A stretch of 35,530 bases of DNA from Rubrivivax sp. (GTDB taxonomy: Bacteria; Pseudomonadota; Gammaproteobacteria; Burkholderiales; Burkholderiaceae_C). Below, piece by piece: positions 30,931-35,530 of the stretch. The stretch's first letter is position 1. Each line of letters starts with the position of its first letter. The notes under the pieces are model-generated. The model ran no database searches. It was not told the DNA's origin and was given only the letters and a program-made list of their open reading frames with translations. The stretch covers positions 1 to 35,530 of the forward strand of contig JAEUPC010000092.1 of assembly GCA_016789865.1 (NCBI GenBank), written 5' to 3'. The position numbers were made by a program, and so were the translations under genes.

Positions 30931-31356
30931 TCAGCCCAAGCCTACCACCGAGGCCGTGGCCACCAGTTCCTCGAACAGCGCCATCGACACCGCGCCCGAC
31001 ACCGAAAACGGGTCGAGCGTTGCCGACGCCGAGTACTTCAGCAGCAGCGACGGGTTCAGCCGCGCGAGGTTCACCTGTCCCATCGACCAGCCGGCAAAGC
31101 GCCGCTCGCCGATCTCCTGGTACAGCAGCAGCTCCACCTGGTGGTGCCGCGGGTCGACGACGATGCGGTTGTACAGGCGGTTCACCGCGCCGCGGCCGCC
31201 TTCCAGCACCTGCAGGAAGAGGCCCTCGCTGTGGCACAGCACCCCGGTGATGCCGTGCTGCGGGTTGGCCGCGCGGCACTGGCGCAGCAGCGCCAGCAGC
31301 GCCTCGTGGTCCGTGCCCGCCGCGGCGCGGCTGGCGTACATCAGGCGCACTAACAA
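30931..31356 (-). CDS. BLUF-domain blue-light sensor protein
   Basis: This 141-residue protein is a single BLUF domain that binds flavin and senses blue light. All key positions match AppA with an exact offset of 14: Tyr7 (LMYASR), Asn31 (ANPQHGITG), Gln49 (FLQVLEG), Trp90 and Met92 (FAGWSMG). The motif EGLFLQVLEGGRGAVNRLY and the segment HHQVELLLYQEIGERRFAGW are typical. The start is taken as a TTG giving MLVRLMYASR, the usual family start, with GGGGGAG just upstream; a GTG six bases later is the alternative. No output domain is fused, so it must signal through a partner protein. It lies between folE and the sox operon on the same strand. Confidence 0.92.
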   Translation of the reverse strand: MLVRLMYASRAAAGTDHEALLALLRQCRAANPQHGITGVLCHSEGLFLQVLEGGRGAVNRLYNRIVVDPRHHQVELLLYQEIGERRFAGWSMGQVNLARLNPSLLLKYSASATLDPFSVSGAVSMALFEELVATASVVGLG

Positions 31357-31358
31357 GG

Positions 31359-31449
31359 CTCCCCCCCGAAGCGCCCGCGGCGCCTCCGCCCCGCGGGGGG
31401 CGACGCCAGCGGCCCGGCAGAGCCGGTTCCGCGGCGGCCACTGGGCTGC
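31359..31449. repeat. Dispersed GC-rich element, copy between folE and the BLUF gene
   Basis: This 91-base element fills the folE-BLUF spacer and aligns with 21323-21414 along its whole length (C7-GA at the left, a C-run/G-run palindrome in the middle, CCGGTTCCGCGGCGGCC near the right end). It overlaps the likely ribosome site region of the BLUF gene. Confidence 0.55.
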
Positions 31450-31477
31450 GTCACGGTCATCGGCGGTCGCCTTGATC

Positions 31478-32275
31478 TCATGCGCTGCCCTTGCGAGTCA
31501 GCAGCGAGAGGAACTCGCGCCGCAGGTTGGCGTCCTTCAGGAAGGCGCCGCGCATCACGCTGTTGACCATCGAGGTGTCGGTGTCCTTCACGCCGCGCCA
31601 ATGCATGCAGAAGTGGTCGGCTTCCATCACCAGCGCCAGGCCGTCGGGGCGCACGCGGGCTTGCAGTTCGTTGGCCAGCATCGTCACGGCCTCCTCCTGG
31701 ATCTGCGGCCGGCTCATCACCCAGTCGGCGATGCGCGCGTATTTCGACAGGCCGATCAGATTGGAGTGCTCGTTGGGCAGCACGCCGATCCACACGCGGC
31801 CGAAGATGGGCACCATGTGGTGGCTGCAGGCGCTGCGCACGTTGATCGGGCCGACGATCATCAACTCGTTGAGCCGCTCGGCGTTGGGGAACTCGGTCAC
31901 CGCGGGCATCGGCTTGTAGCGGCCGGCGAACACCTCGTCGATGTACATGCGCGCCACGCGCAGGGCTGTCTCGTGGGTGTTGTGGTCGCTGTCGGTGTCG
32001 ATGACCAGCGCCTGGAGCACCTGCTGCAGCTTGAGCGCCACCTCGTCCTTCAGCTCGGCCAGTTCGCCCGGGCGCACGAACTCGGCGATGTTGTCGTTGG
32101 CGTGGTAGCGCCGGTCGGCGGTGACCAGGCGGTAGCGGATGCGCTCGCTGGCGCTCAGGCGCTGCAGTTCCTCCTCGCTGCGCAGCAGCCGCGGCGGCGC
32201 CTTGGCGGCGCCGGTCGGCATCAGGGGGCCGGCGGCCGTTGGGGCAGTTGCGGCGGCCAGCGGCTTGTCGGCCAT
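31478..32275 (-). CDS. folE: GTP cyclohydrolase I
   Basis: FolE converts GTP to dihydroneopterin triphosphate, the first step of tetrahydrofolate (and pterin) synthesis. The 265-residue protein has the zinc motif RSACSHHMVPIFGRVWIG, the GTP-binding segment IGLSKYARIADWVMSRPQIQEE, and the second zinc cysteine in DHFCMHWRGVKDTDTSM. The catalytic domain is preceded by an unconserved Ala/Pro-rich stretch of about 35 residues and a SASERIRYRLVTADRRYHAN segment. The ATG giving MADKPLAAA is chosen, divergent from rsmB with a 163-base shared upstream region. Folate supply also bears on HypX, which uses formyl-tetrahydrofolate, but no operon link exists. Confidence 0.94.
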   Translation of the reverse strand: MADKPLAAATAPTAAGPLMPTGAAKAPPRLLRSEEELQRLSASERIRYRLVTADRRYHANDNIAEFVRPGELAELKDEVALKLQQVLQALVIDTDSDHNTHETALRVARMYIDEVFAGRYKPMPAVTEFPNAERLNELMIVGPINVRSACSHHMVPIFGRVWIGVLPNEHSNLIGLSKYARIADWVMSRPQIQEEAVTMLANELQARVRPDGLALVMEADHFCMHWRGVKDTDTSMVNSVMRGAFLKDANLRREFLSLLTRKGSA

Positions 32276-32438
32276 CGAGAGGTGGGAGCGTGCAGCTTGG
32301 GTAGAAGGGCGAGCCGGTGCCGGGCGCAAGGCATTTGCGGCTGCCGGCCCCGGCGAAGATGCATTGTGCCCACCGACGGCGCACCAGCGGCCGGCGCCCC
32401 GCCGCCGACCCTGGCGGGCCCGTGGGTAGACTGCCCGC

Positions 32439-33887
32439 GTGAATGCCCCCGCGCTGGCCCGGCTCCTGGACGGCACCGCCGACGCCGTGCAGGCCGTGCG
32501 TGAAGGGCGCTCGCTGTCGGAGACGTTGCCGCGCGTGCCCGAGCTGCTGCGCCCCGGCGTGCAGGCGCTGGCCTTCACCGTGCTGCGCCGGCTGGGCAGC
32601 GCGCTCGAGGTGCGCGAGCGGCTCGCGCCGCGGCGGCCGCCGCCGCCGGTGGAGTCGCTGCTGCTGGGGGCGCTGGCCTTGCTGTGGCCTCCGGAGGCCG
32701 ACGGCGCCGCGCCTTACGCCGACCACACACTGGTCGATCAGGCGGTGGCGGCGGCGCGCCAGCGCACCCCGGCGGCGGCCGGCTTCATCAACGCAGTGCT
32801 GCGCCGCTTCGTGCGCGAGCGCGCGCAATGGGTGCAAGCCGCGCAGCACACGGCGCTTGGCGCCTACAACCACCCCGACTGGTGGGTGCAGCGCCTGCGC
32901 CACGACTGGCCCGGCCATTGGCAGCAGTTGCTGGCGCAAGCCAACCGCCGCCCACCGATGGCGTTGCGCGTGAACGCGCGGCGCAGTACGCCCGCCCGCT
33001 ACGTGGAGCTGCTGGCGCACCACGGCATGGTGGCGTGGCTGCAGCCGCTGCCCGGCGCCGCGGCAGCCGGCCTGGAGGAACTGGCGGTGGTGCTGGCCGA
33101 GCCGTGCCCGGTGCTGCAGCTGCCCGGCTTCGCCGACGGCGAGGTGTCGGTGCAGGATGCGGCGGCGCAGCTGGCGGCGCCGCTGCTGCTGGGCGGTGGC
33201 CGGGCGAACCCCCCGTTGCCGCCGCTGCCGGCCGGTGCCCGCGTGCTCGACGCCTGCGCCGCACCCGGCGGCAAGGCCGCGCACCTGCTGGAGCGGGCCG
33301 ACCTCGACCTGCTGGCCCTGGACGTCGACGCACGCCGCCTGACCCTTGTGCACGACACCCTGCGCCGCCTGCGCCTGCCCGGCACCACCCGGGTGCAAGT
33401 ACTGGCCGGCGACGCCGCCCAGCCCGGCCGCTGGTGGGACGGGCGCCTGTTCGACGCCATCTTGCTGGACGCCCCCTGCACCGCCTCGGGCATCGTGCGG
33501 CGCCACCCGGACGTGCGCTGGCTGCGCCGGCCGGCCGACATCGACACCCTGGCCCGGACCCAGCAGCGCCTGCTGCAAGCCCTGTGGCCACTGCTTGCGC
33601 CGGGCGGCCGGCTGCTCTACGCCACCTGTTCGCTCTTTCGCGCCGAGGGCGAGCACCAGATCGACGCGTTTTTGCAACGGCTGCCTGCCGGCAATGCCCG
33701 GCGCTGGCCGCTGGCGCCCGGCCATCTGCTGCCGCTCCCCGACAATCCTGCGGGTGGGGAAGCCACCGCGGGGAGCATGCCCACCGGGCCTGCTGCGCGG
33801 GTGCCGCCGCCGGCGGCACCCGTGGCCAGGCCGCCGCCGGCGCCAACGGGCGACGGTTTCTTCTACGCACTGATCGAGAAGACCTGA
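32439..33887 (+). CDS. rsmB: 16S rRNA (cytosine-967-C5)-methyltransferase RsmB
   Basis: RsmB methylates C967 of 16S rRNA. The 482-residue protein has an N-terminal NusB-like domain (about 1-150, with VDQAVAAARQRTPAAAGFINAVLRR) and a C-terminal Rossmann methyltransferase domain. The latter shows the SAM site VLDACAAPGGKAAHLLE, motif IV in LLDAPCTASGIVRRHPDVRW with one catalytic Cys, and the second Cys in LLYATCSLFRAEGEHQ. The start is a GTG. An unconserved Pro/Ala-rich stretch precedes the final DGFFYALIEKT. It heads the conserved rsmB - DUF4390 - ntrY-like order. Confidence 0.94.
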   Translation: MNAPALARLLDGTADAVQAVREGRSLSETLPRVPELLRPGVQALAFTVLRRLGSALEVRERLAPRRPPPPVESLLLGALALLWPPEADGAAPYADHTLVDQAVAAARQRTPAAAGFINAVLRRFVRERAQWVQAAQHTALGAYNHPDWWVQRLRHDWPGHWQQLLAQANRRPPMALRVNARRSTPARYVELLAHHGMVAWLQPLPGAAAAGLEELAVVLAEPCPVLQLPGFADGEVSVQDAAAQLAAPLLLGGGRANPPLPPLPAGARVLDACAAPGGKAAHLLERADLDLLALDVDARRLTLVHDTLRRLRLPGTTRVQVLAGDAAQPGRWWDGRLFDAILLDAPCTASGIVRRHPDVRWLRRPADIDTLARTQQRLLQALWPLLAPGGRLLYATCSLFRAEGEHQIDAFLQRLPAGNARRWPLAPGHLLPLPDNPAGGEATAGSMPTGPAARVPPPAAPVARPPPAPTGDGFFYALIEKT

Positions 33888-33912
33888 CGACCCCGCTGCC
33901 GCCCTCCCAACC

Positions 33913-34497
33913 ATGTCGCACCGCCACCTGGTCCGCCGACGCACGCTGCTGGGCCAGGGGGCTGGCCTGCTGCTCGGTGCCGGCCTGGCCGGCACGGCGC
34001 GCGCACAGGCGCCGGCGCCGCAGGGCATCGAGCTGACCACGCTGCGTGCGCATCGCGCCGAGGGTGTGCTGAGCCTGGACTTCGTGGCCCGCGTCGTGTT
34101 GCCGCGCGCCGTGGAAGAGGCGCTGACCCGCGGCGTGCCGGTGGTCTTCCTGGCCGAGGCCACACTGCTGCGCAGCCGTTGGTACTGGCGTGATGCCCGC
34201 GTCGCGCGCGTGTCGCGCCGGTGGCGTGTGGCATTTCAGCCGCTCACCGGCAACTGGCGCGTGGGCCTGGGCGGCCTGAACCAAAGCCATGCCACGCTCG
34301 AGGAGGCGCTGATCGCCGCTTCGCGCAGCGCCGGCTGGCACCTGGCCGACCTGGCGCAGCTCGACCCGGACAAGTCCTACTACGTCGAGTTCGACTACCG
34401 GCTGGACACCTCGCAACTGCCCAGCCCCATGCAGTTCGGCCTGGTGACGCAGGGCGACTGGGCCTTCGGCGCCTCGCGCGTACTGAAGGTGGACTGA
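33913..34497 (+). CDS. DUF4390 family exported protein
   Basis: This 194-residue protein is the DUF4390 member that in Burkholderiales regularly lies between rsmB and the NtrY-like kinase. The N-terminus MSHRHLVRRRTLLGQGAG followed by LLLGAGLAGTARAQ resembles a Tat or Sec signal with cleavage after ARA. The core has LDFVARVVLPRAVEEALTRG, VVFLAEATLLRSRWYWRDAR and FQPLTGNWRVGLGGLNQSH. Its function is unknown; the constant neighbourhood suggests a role linked to the envelope sensor kinase downstream. It starts 25 bases after rsmB. Confidence 0.87.
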   Translation: MSHRHLVRRRTLLGQGAGLLLGAGLAGTARAQAPAPQGIELTTLRAHRAEGVLSLDFVARVVLPRAVEEALTRGVPVVFLAEATLLRSRWYWRDARVARVSRRWRVAFQPLTGNWRVGLGGLNQSHATLEEALIAASRSAGWHLADLAQLDPDKSYYVEFDYRLDTSQLPSPMQFGLVTQGDWAFGASRVLKVD

Positions 34498-34577
34498 GCG
34501 ACGGTGACCTGCTCGCTTGCTCGCATGTGCCCGCCCACTGCGCCGCGGCGCGCCGTCCTGCCCGACAAGCCCCTGCC

Positions 34578-35530
34578 ATGACCGCCACCGCCCGCTGGGC
34601 CTGGATCCTCTCGGCCGTGGTCCTCACCGGCGCGGCGCTGGTGCTCGCCTTCGTGCTGTCGTTCGCCCGGCCCGGCGGCTTCTACGAGCGCCATTTCGTC
34701 TGGCTGGTGTGGGTCAACGCCGCGGTGGCGCTGCTGCTGGTGCTCGTCATCGGCTTCGTCGCGGTGCGGCTGGTGGTGCGCCTCAAACGCGGCAAGTTCG
34801 GCAGCCGGCTGCTGCTCAAGCTGGCGGGCATCTTCGCGCTGGTGGGGGTGCTGCCCGGCATCGTCGTCTATGCCGTGTCGTACCAGTTCGCCACGCGCAG
34901 CATCGAGTCGTGGTTCGACCAGCGCCTGGCCAACGCGCTGGACGCCGGGCTGCTGCTGGGCAAGGACACGCTGGAGAGCTCCGCCAGCGACCTGCTGGCC
35001 AAGGCGCGCAGCGGCGCGCAGCGGCTGGAAGAGCAAGACCCGCTGCAGCCGCTGACCCTCGAACGCCTGCGCGAGCAGCTTGGCGTGCGCCACGCGGTGC
35101 TGGTGGGCCCCGCCGGGCAGGTGCTGCGCAGCGCCAGCGCGCTTTCCGGCGAGAGCGCGGTCATCGCCGCGCCGCGCCCCACCGCCGCGTTGCTGCGCCA
35201 GGCGCGGGCCACCGGCGCGGCCAGCCAGATCGACGGCCTGGATGAGGAGGCGGTGCAGGCCGGGGGCAGCGGCGGCGCACCTGGCGCATCGGGCCACGCG
35301 TCCGATGGCGCCACGGTGCGCGCGCTGGCCCGCCTGCCCGACCACCGCATCCGACTCACGCCGCCGCAGGAGCGTTTCCTGCTTCTCGTGCAGCCGCTGC
35401 CGCGCACGCTGGTGGCCAATGCGCTGGCCGTGCAGGCCGCCTACAGCGAGTACCAGCAGCGCGCGCTGGCGCGCGACAGCCTGCGCCGCATGTACGTGGG
35501 CACGCTGACGCTGGCGCTGATGCTGGCGGT
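34578..35530 (+). CDS. NtrY-like sensor histidine kinase, N-terminal part
   Basis: Only the first 317 codons are in the window. The N-terminus has three hydrophobic helices (about residues 8-30, 41-66 and 75-98) and then a periplasmic sensor region starting YQFATRSIESWFDQRLANAL. This is the pattern of the NtrY-like kinases that follow DUF4390 in Burkholderiales, where an NtrX-like response regulator comes next. A further membrane segment begins at the right edge (MYVGTLTLALMLAV). The HAMP, PAS and kinase domains lie outside the window, so catalytic residues cannot be checked. Confidence 0.85.
   Translation, partial: MTATARWAWILSAVVLTGAALVLAFVLSFARPGGFYERHFVWLVWVNAAVALLLVLVIGFVAVRLVVRLKRGKFGSRLLLKLAGIFALVGVLPGIVVYAVSYQFATRSIESWFDQRLANALDAGLLLGKDTLESSASDLLAKARSGAQRLEEQDPLQPLTLERLREQLGVRHAVLVGPAGQVLRSASALSGESAVIAAPRPTAALLRQARATGAASQIDGLDEEAVQAGGSGGAPGASGHASDGATVRALARLPDHRIRLTPPQERFLLLVQPLPRTLVANALAVQAAYSEYQQRALARDSLRRMYVGTLTLALMLA

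Noticed and set aside
31350-34163. Minus-strand open frame of over 900 codons spanning rsmB and part of folE
   Set aside because: It crosses real genes on both strands, is low-complexity and has no domain; folE and rsmB are unmistakable in their own frames.

Overview
The window is high-GC DNA from a betaproteobacterium, most likely a Burkholderiales member of the Rubrivivax/Leptothrix/Ideonella kind. The basis for this is the rsmB - DUF4390 - ntrY-like order at the right end, a DUF4148 protein, a hydrogenase accessory gene order matching the membrane-bound hydrogenase operon of Cupriavidus, and GC-rich dispersed intergenic repeats. The placement is inferred from gene content only. The genes describe a facultative chemolithoautotroph, with hydrogenase maturation, CO2 fixation and thiosulfate oxidation side by side.

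Layout. (1) 1-2210, plus strand: the 3' end of a Rieske protein, an OmpP1/FadL outer-membrane protein and a small secreted DUF4148 protein. (2) 2230-14654, minus strand: a tightly packed hydrogenase maturation operon, read in the order HigA-like regulator, hoxM, hoxL, hoxO, hoxQ, hoxT, hoxV, hypA, hypB, hypF (short form), hypC, hypD, hypE, hypX. The structural genes hoxK and hoxG are absent. Only about 39 codons of the 3' end of the cytochrome b gene (hoxZ/hupC) remain, at 14692-14811, squeezed between cbbR and the HigA-like gene. (3) 14878-26369: cbbR (minus), then divergently the cbb operon cbbL, cbbS, rpe (cbbE), cbbX, fbp (cbbF), prk (cbbP), tkt (cbbT), cbbY, cbbA, with form IC RuBisCO. 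(4) 26441-30716, minus strand: soxY, soxZ, soxA, soxX, soxB without soxCD, preceded by a BLUF blue-light photoreceptor gene (30931-31356) and folE (31478-32275) on the same strand. (5) 32439-35530, plus strand: rsmB, a DUF4390 protein and the start of an NtrY-like sensor kinase.

How the genes work together. The Hyp proteins build the Fe(CN)2CO-Ni site, and HypX supplies CO under air. The Hox accessory proteins mature and proofread the small and large subunits of an uptake hydrogenase that must be encoded elsewhere or has been lost. Sox proteins oxidise thiosulfate in the periplasm. Electrons from these sources would feed the Calvin cycle encoded by the cbb operon, which CbbR controls.

The points most worth a second look are the hoxZ remnant and missing hydrogenase structural genes, a solo HigA-like protein translationally coupled to hoxM, an extra histidine-rich insertion inside the HypB GTPase domain, an in-frame GC-repeat insertion in HypD, a tandem array of terminator-like hairpins between soxX and soxB, and a BLUF photoreceptor gene directly upstream of the sox operon. 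No tRNA, rRNA, CRISPR array, insertion sequence or phage gene was recognised.
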